In this document: piece by piece, positions 1 to 8,106 of the stretch
How the letters are laid out: each line of letters starts with the position of its first letter
Numbering within the stretch: position 1 is the first letter of the stretch
Origin: Pacificoceanicola onchidii
GTDB lineage: Bacteria > Pseudomonadota > Alphaproteobacteria > Rhodobacterales > Rhodobacteraceae
Direction of reading: 5' to 3'
Assembly: GCF_004804335.1 (NCBI RefSeq)
Contig: NZ_SRXY01000009.1
Coordinates: 1-64,000 of the forward strand
Length of the DNA: 64,000 nt
Notes under the pieces: model-generated
Databases searched by the model: none
What the model saw: only the letters and a program-made list of their open reading frames with translations
What the model was told of the DNA's origin: nothing
Made by a program: the position numbers and the translations under genes

Positions 1-45
1 GATAGCGATACCCAATCACTCAAACTCAAAGAGTGATCAAAGCGT

Positions 46-122
<77 letters not shown>

Positions 123-241
123 AAAACACACAAAGACATTAGGCTAGATCCCAAACCGCCTGAATCGGGTCACGATGCGGGCTTCCATATCATCGCGACC
201 GCACCTTACCCTCATCAGAGTAACAATGGGGGAGCAACAGG

Positions 242-607
242 ATGGATGTGCGAGACTTTCTGAAACGCTATGAGGCGGCTTTGGCGTCTCAGGACTGGGC
301 GCAAGTGTCTCCGCTGATACACGGTTCTGCGCGAGTGGTGTTCTCGGACGGCTCTGTTCACGAGGGACTGGGTGCGATTGAGCGGGCGTACCAACGAAAT
401 TTTGCGGCAATCAAGAGCGAGCGCTTTGTGATGGATAACATCCATTGGGTGTTCGAAACCGCGGATCATGCGGTCTACATGTTTGATTTTCACTGGAGTG
501 GTGTCATTCAGGGGCGCGAAGCTTCTGGTTCTGGTCGGGGGGTGACGGCTTTGGTCCGGGAAAACGATATCTGGCTTCTGAAGGCCGAGCAGTTGGGACC
601 TGCATGA
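242..607 (+). CDS. SnoaL/DUF4440-like NTF2-fold protein
   Basis: A 121-residue protein with the length and pattern of the NTF2-like superfamily: an N-terminal helix (DFLKRYEAALASQDW) followed by a region with aromatic beta strands (HWVFETADHAVYMFDFHW) and a C-terminal strand WLLKAEQ. Such proteins are small cone-shaped folds used as hydrolases, isomerases or ligand-binding proteins; nothing here fixes the substrate. It is cytosolic, with no signal peptide. A purine-rich GGGGGAG lies about 8 nt before the ATG. It stands alone between the tRNA and a PagL-like gene. Family call fairly sure, function unknown. Confidence 0.7.
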   Translation: MDVRDFLKRYEAALASQDWAQVSPLIHGSARVVFSDGSVHEGLGAIERAYQRNFAAIKSERFVMDNIHWVFETADHAVYMFDFHWSGVIQGREASGSGRGVTALVRENDIWLLKAEQLGPA

Positions 608-755
608 TGCAAATGCATTCCGTAAAGCGCAGAGAATGCCGGGATTGAACTTGCCGGGTGCACGCCGCGCTGGACTTCGAAGGTCAACTGGGCCATCAAG
701 GCAGGGAATACAGAACAGCGGGGGATGACCCGCTTCGAAAAACAGGGCGCGCACA

Positions 756-1277
756 ATGGCTGACGGTACTTTTGCGGTTTTGATGCTCATTCTTGGCTTG
801 ACGGATATGGGCCGGAACTATTGCGGGACCGAGACGGGATGTCTGGGCAAAACTGATGCCACGCCGCGGTTTGCAATTTCCGCAGGCACGGTTCTCGAGC
901 GCCGCGCGGATGAAGCAAGCGAAGTCTATTTTCGTTACGATCTTGGTCACAAGCGCGGCCCCTTTGGAAACGCGGTTGGCGTTTCGATTGGTGAACACGG
1001 CGAAACCTGGATCGGCTTTGGCACGACTTATACGTTGCAGGCGCAGGGCAGCCCGTTTTTTGCGGAGTTGCACTCCATGCCCGGCATCTATTTCGACAAT
1101 GGCGGCTTTGACCTGGGCGGGCCGATCGAGTTCCGGTCCGGGATTGAACTCGGCTATGAAAACCGACGCGGTTGGCGATACGGTCTGAGTTATGACCATC
1201 GGTCCAACGCGGGCATCTATGATGACAATCCCGGGATCGAAACTGTGCAACTGCGCGTTAGCATCCCGACACGGTAA
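756..1277 (+). CDS. acyloxyacyl hydrolase, PagL-like lipid A 3-O-deacylase
   Basis: A 173-residue protein with alternating hydrophobic strands expected of a small outer-membrane beta barrel. The C-terminal part has H148-x-S150-N-A-G and, 12 residues on, N-x-G-x-E162; this His-Ser-Glu arrangement matches the catalytic residues known in PagL (lipid A 3-O-deacylase). PagL trims an acyl chain from lipid A at the outer membrane. The N terminus (MADGTFAVLMLILGLTDMG) is only weakly signal-peptide-like and there is no strong ribosome binding site, so the start is uncertain. No other lipid A gene is adjacent. Function inferred from the motif. Confidence 0.7.
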   Translation: MADGTFAVLMLILGLTDMGRNYCGTETGCLGKTDATPRFAISAGTVLERRADEASEVYFRYDLGHKRGPFGNAVGVSIGEHGETWIGFGTTYTLQAQGSPFFAELHSMPGIYFDNGGFDLGGPIEFRSGIELGYENRRGWRYGLSYDHRSNAGIYDDNPGIETVQLRVSIPTR

Positions 1278-1448
1278 GCGGACTTTCGGCGGAAAACCGT
1301 CGGGAGGGCTTCGAATCTTTGACAGGGCTAGCAGGCTTGCGGATACTGCTGTCACGGGTGAATGCACGTTTTGCGTTTATTGTTTTGCCCGGCGACACTC
1401 TTGGGTAGGGTGGCTCAAGTGGTTGTTTTCGACATTGAGGAGCATGAT

Positions 1449-2396
1449 TTGTCTGTAAAATTGAAATCCTTGTCTGTATTGGCCCTGGCTTTGGCAGGTG
1501 GGCTGGCGTCGACGGGGGCCCATGCGGCAACGGCTTTGCCTGCCGGTGTCGCCGTTGGGACAGTTCCTGGCGGTGAAAAGTCGATCTCGTCCAGCGTGTT
1601 CGACATCACGATCAATTTTGTCGGGGGATTGACCGCCTCGCAGCAATCCACGTTCACGGCGGCCGAGTATTTCTGGGAAACCATGATCACCGGCTACCAG
1701 ATCGCCTTTACCGTGGGCGGTTCCTTGTACGAAGGCCCGACGATCAATGCGCAAGGGACCGCCATTGATGGCGTTGGCGGCACACTTGGCTCTGCCGGTC
1801 CTACGACGGCCTATTCCGTTTCGGATGGGACCAACAGCTTTGCGTATGTCGATACTGGCATCATGAACTTCGATACCGCCGATCTCGCAAATATGGAGGC
1901 GGACGGAACGTTCTTTGACGTGATCGTCCACGAGATGGGGCACGTGCTTGGGTTCGGGACACTCTGGAACACCGACAGCATTGGCGGAATCTTCACTGGT
2001 ACGCAGAACGTCTATACAGCCGGATCCGGCGAATACACTGGGGCTTATGGCCTGACCGCGTACAATGCGGAGTTTGGGCTCAGCGAAACTTTCATTCCCG
2101 TGGAACTTGGTGGCGGGCCCGGTACTGCTGACGGCCATTGGGATGAGGCGGATTTCGCCGGTGGTCCTCTGGACCTGATGACTGGTTTCATCGGAGCGCC
2201 GACACCGGCGGCAGATGCTCCGTTTGCGGCGATGACATTGTCGGCCACCACAATCGCGTCCTTTGCCGATATCGGTTACACAACGGCCGTGACACATGCC
2301 ATCGCGCCGGTTCCGCTTCCGGCGGGCCTTGGTCTTGGCCTATTGGCTTTGGGTACTTTGGCGGGTGTGACACGCCGTCGAAAAGCGCAAGTTTGA
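1449..2396 (+). CDS. secreted leishmanolysin-like metallopeptidase with VPLPA-CTERM tail
   Basis: Start placed at TTG 1449, which follows GAGGAG by a normal spacing and begins a clean signal peptide (MSVKLKSLSVLALALAGG...AHA); the ATG at 1362 would bury it. The 315-residue product has the zinc motif HEMGH at 161-165 followed by LGFGTLW, a third candidate His at about 230 (DGHWDEADF) and a DLMTG Met-turn at 242-246, the layout of leishmanolysin-type (M8) metzincins. Residues 288 onward read VPLPAG, a hydrophobic helix, then RRRK: the VPLPA variant of PEP-CTERM sorting signals, known in Rhodobacterales to be processed by an exosortase. No exosortase gene is in the window. Confidence 0.8.
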   Translation: MSVKLKSLSVLALALAGGLASTGAHAATALPAGVAVGTVPGGEKSISSSVFDITINFVGGLTASQQSTFTAAEYFWETMITGYQIAFTVGGSLYEGPTINAQGTAIDGVGGTLGSAGPTTAYSVSDGTNSFAYVDTGIMNFDTADLANMEADGTFFDVIVHEMGHVLGFGTLWNTDSIGGIFTGTQNVYTAGSGEYTGAYGLTAYNAEFGLSETFIPVELGGGPGTADGHWDEADFAGGPLDLMTGFIGAPTPAADAPFAAMTLSATTIASFADIGYTTAVTHAIAPVPLPAGLGLGLLALGTLAGVTRRRKAQV

Positions 2397-2413
2397 CTGC
2401 CAAGAGTTTGAAA

Positions 2414-2932
2414 ATGAACACCTTTGTCGCCGCGTTGAGCTTTTGCCTCAGCGCGGCGACTGTTCTTTGGGCCGGGTGCGACCTGTCCGGCTTGACCGGT
2501 TCAGAGCGGATCTTGATCTATGACGTTGTGGATGCAGATACGCCTCGGGCCGTTCCGCTCCTGACGGTTTTCAGCGATGGACGCGTCCGTGTTGCGATGC
2601 CGGGAGAGGCGAGGGACGATCACATCGGCCAATCGGATGTCCGGGCGATGTTTCAGGCGATTGAAACCGCAGGGTTGGCGCGTTTGACCAGCGAAGAGAT
2701 CGCGGGATCATTCTCCGCTGACGGCGCGCAGGATGGCCGTGTGCCCATTAATCGCGTGGCGGACGGGGCTACCAGTTTTGTCGTTCTGGATGTGCCGGGC
2801 TGCGAAGCGCACCTGTCTGTGGCAAACAGCGCGTTTCATGCATTGGCGCATCCAGAAGCGGAAGCATTGCAGTCTTTTCGCGAAATCGAGCTGCGCCTGC
2901 TGAACATCGTGACAGCTGTACAGACGCGCTGA
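2414..2932 (+). CDS. hypothetical exported protein, possible lipoprotein
   Basis: 172 residues from ATG 2414, 17 nt after the stop of the metallopeptidase, so probably co-transcribed. The N terminus is a hydrophobic export signal ending VLWAGC at Cys22; this resembles a lipobox, although Trp at -3 is atypical, so lipoprotein status is possible only. The mature part has a beta-rich segment (LLTVFSDGRVRVAMPG), and later Cys in VPGCEAHL. A start at the overlapping TTG 2393 is also open. I do not recognise a family. Confidence 0.6.
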   Translation: MNTFVAALSFCLSAATVLWAGCDLSGLTGSERILIYDVVDADTPRAVPLLTVFSDGRVRVAMPGEARDDHIGQSDVRAMFQAIETAGLARLTSEEIAGSFSADGAQDGRVPINRVADGATSFVVLDVPGCEAHLSVANSAFHALAHPEAEALQSFREIELRLLNIVTAVQTR

Positions 2933-2970
2933 CGCTTGACAGAACGGCCTTGGGGCAGGCAAGAAAAACC

Positions 2971-3840
2971 ATGAAAATCTGTGCCTTGACCATGGTTTAC
3001 CGCGATTACTGGGCTCTGTCCCGGTGGTATGCCCACCATGCGGCACAGCTGGGGGCGGGCAATCTGTTTGTTGTGGCGCACGGAGCGGACCCCAGGATTG
3101 CGGAGCTCTGCCCGGGCGCCTCTGTTCTGACTGTCCCGCGCGGTGATTTCGCGCATTTTGACCGCAGCCGCGCCGCGATGCTCAACGGGTTCCATGCCGG
3201 TTTGAACGAAGCCTATAACTGGGTGATCCGGACGGATGCGGACGAGCTGATCTGTTTTGATCCCGATTGCTATCCTTCTTTGCCGGACGCGATTGCCGCC
3301 AATGCCGATGCGCCCGTGTTGACGGCTCTCGGGTTTGATGTGGTGGAGCAACCGGATGATGCGCCGGTGAGCGCAGGTCCGGTTTTGGCACAGCGGCGGC
3401 ACATCGCCTTTTCCGGCCATTATTCCAAAGCCATAGCGGCGCGGCGTGCGATGGATTTTGCCTTGCATGGCGTGCGTGTCGCGCCCCGGCGCCTGGAGGG
3501 GTTTCCTTTCACCATGCCGCGCGGGCTGTACCTCGCGCATCTCAAATACGCCAACTCAGAGGTATTGCAGGAGGTAAACGCGGTGCGCATGGACGTCGGC
3601 AATACGGATGCGCCGGGTGTTCCGGGGACGGGCTGGAAGGAGGCGGACGCGGATGCGACCCGCTTCCATCAGGCTTTTTTGGAAAAGAAGCTGCTGGCTT
3701 GGGACAAGGCAGAGCAAAAAGCCTTCGATACCCTGTCGGTCAAACCCGCGAGATTGGAAAAGGGCTCGATTGTCAAAACCCGCGCGCTCAAACTGCCGTA
3801 TCGCACCGTTCTGCCGGAGCGGTTCGGCGCGCAAGGCTAA
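2971..3840 (+). CDS. glycosyltransferase family 2-like protein
   Basis: 289 residues starting MKICALTMVYRDYWALSRWY, the opening of the Glyco_tranf_2_4 type (PF13704) of GT-A-like proteins. An acidic TDADE motif at 88-92 lies where these proteins bind the metal-sugar nucleotide, and HxxYxSK-like features follow (GHYSKAI). It is predicted cytosolic and would transfer a sugar to a surface polysaccharide or glycoprotein; the acceptor cannot be read. ATG 2971 is chosen because the earlier in-frame GTG/ATG at 2950 would start inside the poorly conserved leader. Stands between a hypothetical gene and an AEC carrier. Confidence 0.75.
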   Translation: MKICALTMVYRDYWALSRWYAHHAAQLGAGNLFVVAHGADPRIAELCPGASVLTVPRGDFAHFDRSRAAMLNGFHAGLNEAYNWVIRTDADELICFDPDCYPSLPDAIAANADAPVLTALGFDVVEQPDDAPVSAGPVLAQRRHIAFSGHYSKAIAARRAMDFALHGVRVAPRRLEGFPFTMPRGLYLAHLKYANSEVLQEVNAVRMDVGNTDAPGVPGTGWKEADADATRFHQAFLEKKLLAWDKAEQKAFDTLSVKPARLEKGSIVKTRALKLPYRTVLPERFGAQG

Positions 3841-3858
3841 GCCCGAGGTCCCGTACCG

Positions 3859-4791
3859 ATGTTTGATCCGCTGATTTCTCTCCTGCCGATATACGCGCTT
3901 TTGGCGCTGGGGGCGCTGGCCATTCGGGTGAAGCTGATCAGCCCGGAGGGCTTGCCGCATCTGAGCCGCTTTGTTTTGGTGATCTGCATGCCGGTGATCG
4001 TGGCCTCCGCCGTCATGCGCGCCGGGGACTTAAGCGCATTCAACTGGTGGTTTATCGGCGGCTATGCTTTTGCAGCGCTGATCGTTCTCGGGATTGGCAG
4101 TTTCGTCATGGTTCGCGTCTTCGGACTCAAAGGCCCGCTTGGCGCGATGATGGCCATGGGGATGTGTAGCTCGAACACGATTTTCCTAGGCTACCCAATT
4201 GGCCGTGTTCTGTTTCCGGAGCAAGCGGATGCGCTTTTCGCCTGGATCATAACGGCGGAAAACCTCGTTGTGATCCCGGCGGCCATTGTCTTGTCGGAAG
4301 CTTTGTCCGGGGAAAAAGGGCAGGGGATCGCAGCCTCGCTACGTCAGACCTTAGGCCAGATGGTGCGCAGCCCGGTTTTGATCGGCCTGGTGGCGGGGCT
4401 GTTGATTGCCGGCTTTGGCATACCGATCACCGGACCGGTCGAGACGACACGCGGCATGATCGCCGCCGCCACGCCGGTTTTGTCGCTGGTGTTCGTCGGG
4501 GGCACCGTGGCAACGGCGCAATGGCGCGAGGGCGGCGCGGCGGTCATGGCGGTAGCGCTTGGAAAACTGCTGGTGCATCCGCTGGTTACGGTGGCCGTGC
4601 TGCTCATGATACCCGGCGTTTCGCAGGAAATTGCATTAGCGGGCCTGGTCTTTGCGGCGATGCCGATGATCGCCATCTTCCCGATCCTGGCCGCGCGCCA
4701 TGGCGGGGCGGCGATGGCCTCTTCCGCGATGCTTTTGACGACGTTGCTCGGGGCGATCACGGTGAGCGCCGTTGCCGTTTTGATCCCTTAG
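3859..4791 (+). CDS. AEC-family transporter
   Basis: 310 residues with about ten hydrophobic helices in two halves, opening with FDPLISLLPIYALLALGALAIR and containing the conserved SSNTIFLGYPIG segment typical of the auxin efflux carrier (Mem_trans) family. Bacterial AEC proteins export or take up organic acids such as malonate or malate; the substrate cannot be assigned here. It lies 18 nt after the glycosyltransferase and is convergent with icd. The start ATG follows CCGTACCG, with no strong ribosome binding site. Confidence 0.85.
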   Translation: MFDPLISLLPIYALLALGALAIRVKLISPEGLPHLSRFVLVICMPVIVASAVMRAGDLSAFNWWFIGGYAFAALIVLGIGSFVMVRVFGLKGPLGAMMAMGMCSSNTIFLGYPIGRVLFPEQADALFAWIITAENLVVIPAAIVLSEALSGEKGQGIAASLRQTLGQMVRSPVLIGLVAGLLIAGFGIPITGPVETTRGMIAAATPVLSLVFVGGTVATAQWREGGAAVMAVALGKLLVHPLVTVAVLLMIPGVSQEIALAGLVFAAMPMIAIFPILAARHGGAAMASSAMLLTTLLGAITVSAVAVLIP

Positions 4792-4828
4792 GGCAGGGCC
4801 GGGAAGGCCCCGCTTCCGGTTCCCTGGA

Positions 4829-6043
4829 TCAGCCTTTCAGGGCTTTGTTCAGGTTCTCGTCGATTTTCTCGAGGAAACCCATGGTTGTCAGCCAACCCTG
4901 ATCCGGGCCGACAAGCAGCGCGAGATCCTTGGTCATGTGACCGGATTCCACCGTGTCCACGATCACCCGCTCCAGTGTTTCTGCAAAGCCCTGCAAAGCC
5001 GCGTTTTCATCGAGTTTGGCGCGATGCTTCAGACCGCCGGTCCAGGCATAGATAGACGCGATGGAATTGGTCGAGGTGGCCTCGCCCTTCTGATGCTGGC
5101 GATAATGGCGCGTCACCGTGCCGTGGGCGGCTTCGGCTTCCACGATCTTGCCATCGGGGGTCATCAACTGCGACGCCATCATACCGAGCGAGCCAAACCC
5201 CTGCGCGACGGTATCGGACTGAACGTCACCGTCGTAGTTTTTGCAGGCCCAGACGAACTTTCCGTTCCATTTCAGTGCGCAAGCCACCATGTCGTCGATC
5301 AGGCGGTGTTCATACCAGATGCCAGCAGCTTTGAACTTCTCTTCGAACTCGGCTTCGTAGATCTCCTGAAACAGATCCTTGAAGCGGCCGTCATAGGCCT
5401 TCAGGATTGTGTTCTTCGTCGACAGATACACCGGCCAGCCGATGTTCAACCCGTAATTCAAGGACGCGCGGGCGAAATCCCGGATCGAAGAATCGAGGTT
5501 GTACATGCCCATGTAAACCCCGGCGTCCGGCGCGTCATAAACCTCGCGTTCGATCACCGTGCCGTCCTCGCCTTCGAATTTCATCGTCAGCTTGCCCTTG
5601 CCGGGGAAGGTGAAATCCGTGGCCTTGTACTGATCGCCAAAGGCGTGGCGGCCGACAACAATCGGATCGGTCCAGCCCGGCACAAGACGCGGCACATTGC
5701 GGCAAATGATCGGCTGGCGAAAAACGACACCGCCCAAAATGTTTCGAATTGTCCCGTTTGGACTGCGCCACATCTTCTTCAAACCGAACTCTTCGACCCG
5801 CGCTTCGTCCGGTGTGATGGTCGCGCATTTCACCGCAACGCCAACTTCCTTGGTCTTTTCGGCGGCGTCGATTGTGATCTGATCCTCGGTGCGATCGCGC
5901 TCTTCGATGCCCAGATCATAGTAGAGCAGGTCGATGTCCAGATATGGCTCGATCAGCTTATTCTTGATGAAATCCCACATGATACGGGTCATCTCATCGC
6001 CATCCATTTCGACGATCGGGTTCGCGACCTTGATCTTCGTCAT
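4829..6043 (-). CDS. icd: NADP-dependent isocitrate dehydrogenase
   Basis: A 404-residue enzyme of the eukaryote-like homodimeric NADP-IDH group, beginning [20 protein letters not shown]. Substrate-loop and active-site segments are present ([33 protein letters not shown]) and the C-terminal third has the NADP-binding [11 protein letters not shown] segment. It oxidises isocitrate to 2-oxoglutarate and CO2 in the TCA cycle, making NADPH. Full length, no disruption. It is transcribed alone, divergent from the small gene at 6219, with repeated GTATGC sites upstream. Start preceded by GGAGAAACCG. Confidence 0.97.
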   Translation of the reverse strand: MTKIKVANPIVEMDGDEMTRIMWDFIKNKLIEPYLDIDLLYYDLGIEERDRTEDQITIDAAEKTKEVGVAVKCATITPDEARVEEFGLKKMWRSPNGTIRNILGGVVFRQPIICRNVPRLVPGWTDPIVVGRHAFGDQYKATDFTFPGKGKLTMKFEGEDGTVIEREVYDAPDAGVYMGMYNLDSSIRDFARASLNYGLNIGWPVYLSTKNTILKAYDGRFKDLFQEIYEAEFEEKFKAAGIWYEHRLIDDMVACALKWNGKFVWACKNYDGDVQSDTVAQGFGSLGMMASQLMTPDGKIVEAEAAHGTVTRHYRQHQKGEATSTNSIASIYAWTGGLKHRAKLDENAALQGFAETLERVIVDTVESGHMTKDLALLVGPDQGWLTTMGFLEKIDENLNKALKG

Positions 6044-6093
6044 CGGTTTCTCCTTGGGGGTTGGCTGGGCGTTTGAATCGCTTCTAACGGGTT

Positions 6094-6131
6094 TTGATCA
6101 AAGGATCAATAATTGTATGCCATGGTATGCA
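6094..6131. promoter_or_regulatory. inverted and direct repeats upstream of icd
   Basis: Two elements lie 50-90 bp before the icd start: an inverted repeat TTGAT-N6-ATCAA at 6094-6109, and two GTATGC copies at 6115-6120 and 6125-6130, exactly 10 bp apart on the same face of the helix. The GTATGC sites look like binding half-sites of a GntR-type or similar regulator; this is inference. They could control icd, the divergent gene at 6219, or both. Confidence 0.4.
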
Positions 6132-6218
6132 GTGAGGGCTTTCGTCCTTCGAATTAGCGCGGCTTTCTAAAGACCAAACTAACGGTTTCGAAACTTAACC
6201 GAGGCTAAAGACAGGTCC

Positions 6219-6548
6219 ATGGGAATTCTGCGCGGAACTTGTCTTGATGTGATGCTGATGTCCGGTGCGTTGCTCCTTTCGGGGGCCGTGGCGGTGTCCG
6301 GAGCATTTTCGCCATTTGTTGCGGGGGCGGGCACACCGGTGCTTGTGCTGGCCGCGCCATGGGGTGTCGGGGCGGCGCATATCGCGGAACAGGGCGGGGG
6401 GGCGGTAATCGGGCCGAGCCAGACCGTTTTCGGCGCTCTGGCAACCTTTGATGATCCGGACCCAAGGGCGAGGCTGAAACGGCTTGGGGCGTGGGCAGTG
6501 CGAGACGGGCAGTTTCTCGCCATGTTCTGTAAAGGCGGTACAGTGTGA
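6219..6548 (+). CDS. hypothetical small protein coupled to chemoreceptor gene
   Basis: 109 residues with an N-terminal Ala/Gly-rich hydrophobic region (LLLSGAVAVSGAFSPFVAGAG, about residues 17-37) and a short charged C terminus (DDPDPRARLKRLG). The TGA stop overlaps the GTG start of the following chemoreceptor (GTGA, 6545-6548), indicating translational coupling. It could be a small membrane or periplasmic partner, but no family is recognised. Candidate start ATG 6219 follows ACAGGTCC, a weak ribosome binding site. Confidence 0.55.
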   Translation: MGILRGTCLDVMLMSGALLLSGAVAVSGAFSPFVAGAGTPVLVLAAPWGVGAAHIAEQGGGAVIGPSQTVFGALATFDDPDPRARLKRLGAWAVRDGQFLAMFCKGGTV

Positions 6549-8095
6549 ACGAAGCGGGCAATAAAGAAACGCAAAGCCAGGCTGGCAAGGCCGTATTGGC
6601 CTTGGCCTATGTTATGGTCACGCTGCAGGCTGGATTTGATGTCGTCCTTCAGGGTATGCCCGGACTGGCGACGGGCGCGATTTTGGTTTTGGCGGCTTTT
6701 GCGACATTGGCCGTACAGCGAAAATCAAAGATGGCTGCGGATGTGGTTGCGGTGTGTCTGGTCGGTCAGGCGATCGTTTGCACCGCGGCATTCCAGGGGC
6801 ATCCCTGGCAGATCGACACGCATATGATCTATTTCGTCATGCTGGCCGGGATTTCGACACTGGGTAGCATTCGGGCCTTGTTGCTCGGTGCGGGCGTCAC
6901 GGCATTGCATCACCTCGGGTTGGCATTTGTCCTGCCCGCGCTGGCGTATCCTTCTGCGGACCTGTTTGAAAACCTCGCACGAACCGGGCTGCATGGTGCC
7001 CTGGTCGTGTTTGAGACGGGTGTTCTGGTCTTGTCGATGCGCCGGGATCAAAGAATGGTGCGCCAGATTACAGAGCAAAGCGAGTCCCTTGCGGATCAAT
7101 CCCATCGCGCCGAGATCGCGGAAAGCAAGGCGCGCACCCTGATCCGGGAGGCGGAGACGGCGATTGGAATTTTGCGGGGCACGTTACATGAGTTGTCGGA
7201 AAGACGTCTCGATTGCCGGATCGACGGCGAAATGCCCGAAGCCTTCGAAGATTTGCGAACAGACTACAACCTCGCCGTCGACCAGTTGGATGCGGCCTTG
7301 TCCAAGGCGCTCGGCATGGCGCAGAGTTTTGACGGAGAAGCCCGGTTGCTGGGCGCGTTGATCGACGATCTGGCGAACGGCACCCGGTCCCAGGCGGACG
7401 GGCTTGGCCAACAGTCCCGGCACGTTGCGCAGTTGAGTGAACGGCTTGAGGAAGCGTCGGCGCAAGCGCAGCGCGCAGCAGATCGTGTAGCAAAGGCCCG
7501 CCGGGAGGCGGACCAGGGCGGAGAAATCACAGGGCAGGCGGTGGCCGCCATGTCGCGGATCGAAAAGAGTTCTGATGAGGTCGGCAAGATCATGGATCTG
7601 ATCGACGACATCGCCTTCCAAACCAACCTTTTGGCTTTGAACGCCGGGGTGGAAGCGGCGCGCGCCGGTGCATCCGGTCGCGGTTTTGCGGTTGTTGCGG
7701 GCGAGGTTCAGGCGCTTTCACAGCGCACGGCCGACGCAGCGCGCGGCGTGAAAGATCTGATATCCAGCTCGGAAGAGGAAGTGGCCTCGGGTGCGCGGCT
7801 TGTGCATGAAGCCGGGCGGCGTCTTTCGCTGATCGTGGAGCAAGTCAACGAGGTCAACGCCTTGATCGAGGATATTCGCGGTGATGCCGGTGAGCGCGCT
7901 GCAGAAATGGCAACGCTGTCTCAGCAGATGGCGTCTCTGGACTCCGAAGCACAAAAAATTCTGGAGCAAAGCGCCGAAATGGGCGGATCGGGCCACAGAT
8001 TGCAAAGCCATGCGGATGAGTTGGCCAGCCTGATGGGGCAATTTTCAGTCAAGCAAAGGCAAAGCGATGAGGAAGAGTCCGCGCGGCTGGCCTGA
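6545..8095 (+). CDS. methyl-accepting chemotaxis protein, six-helix membrane sensor
   Basis: 516 residues with a GTG start in a 4-bp overlap with the gene before. Residues about 12-165 hold roughly six transmembrane helices with no large periplasmic domain and the segment IDTHMIYFVMLAG...ALHHLGLAF, a known MCP input module. A HAMP-like helix follows (about 190-245), then the signalling coiled coil with hairpin tip IDDIAFQTNLLALNAGVEAA near residue 353-372. It would signal to CheA/CheW, which are not in the window. Gln/Glu pairs suitable for methylation flank the tip. Ligand unknown. Confidence 0.92.
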   Translation: MNEAGNKETQSQAGKAVLALAYVMVTLQAGFDVVLQGMPGLATGAILVLAAFATLAVQRKSKMAADVVAVCLVGQAIVCTAAFQGHPWQIDTHMIYFVMLAGISTLGSIRALLLGAGVTALHHLGLAFVLPALAYPSADLFENLARTGLHGALVVFETGVLVLSMRRDQRMVRQITEQSESLADQSHRAEIAESKARTLIREAETAIGILRGTLHELSERRLDCRIDGEMPEAFEDLRTDYNLAVDQLDAALSKALGMAQSFDGEARLLGALIDDLANGTRSQADGLGQQSRHVAQLSERLEEASAQAQRAADRVAKARREADQGGEITGQAVAAMSRIEKSSDEVGKIMDLIDDIAFQTNLLALNAGVEAARAGASGRGFAVVAGEVQALSQRTADAARGVKDLISSSEEEVASGARLVHEAGRRLSLIVEQVNEVNALIEDIRGDAGERAAEMATLSQQMASLDSEAQKILEQSAEMGGSGHRLQSHADELASLMGQFSVKQRQSDEEESARLA

Positions 8096-8106
8096 CCTTC
8101 TAACCG

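Noticed and set aside
4937-6076. 379-codon open frame on the plus strand across icd
   Set aside because: It is fully antisense to the clear isocitrate dehydrogenase gene and has no recognisable domain; GC-rich third positions keep the opposite frame open.
6094-6109. FNR box TTGAT...ATCAA
   Set aside because: Spacer is 6 bp; FNR sites need 4 bp.
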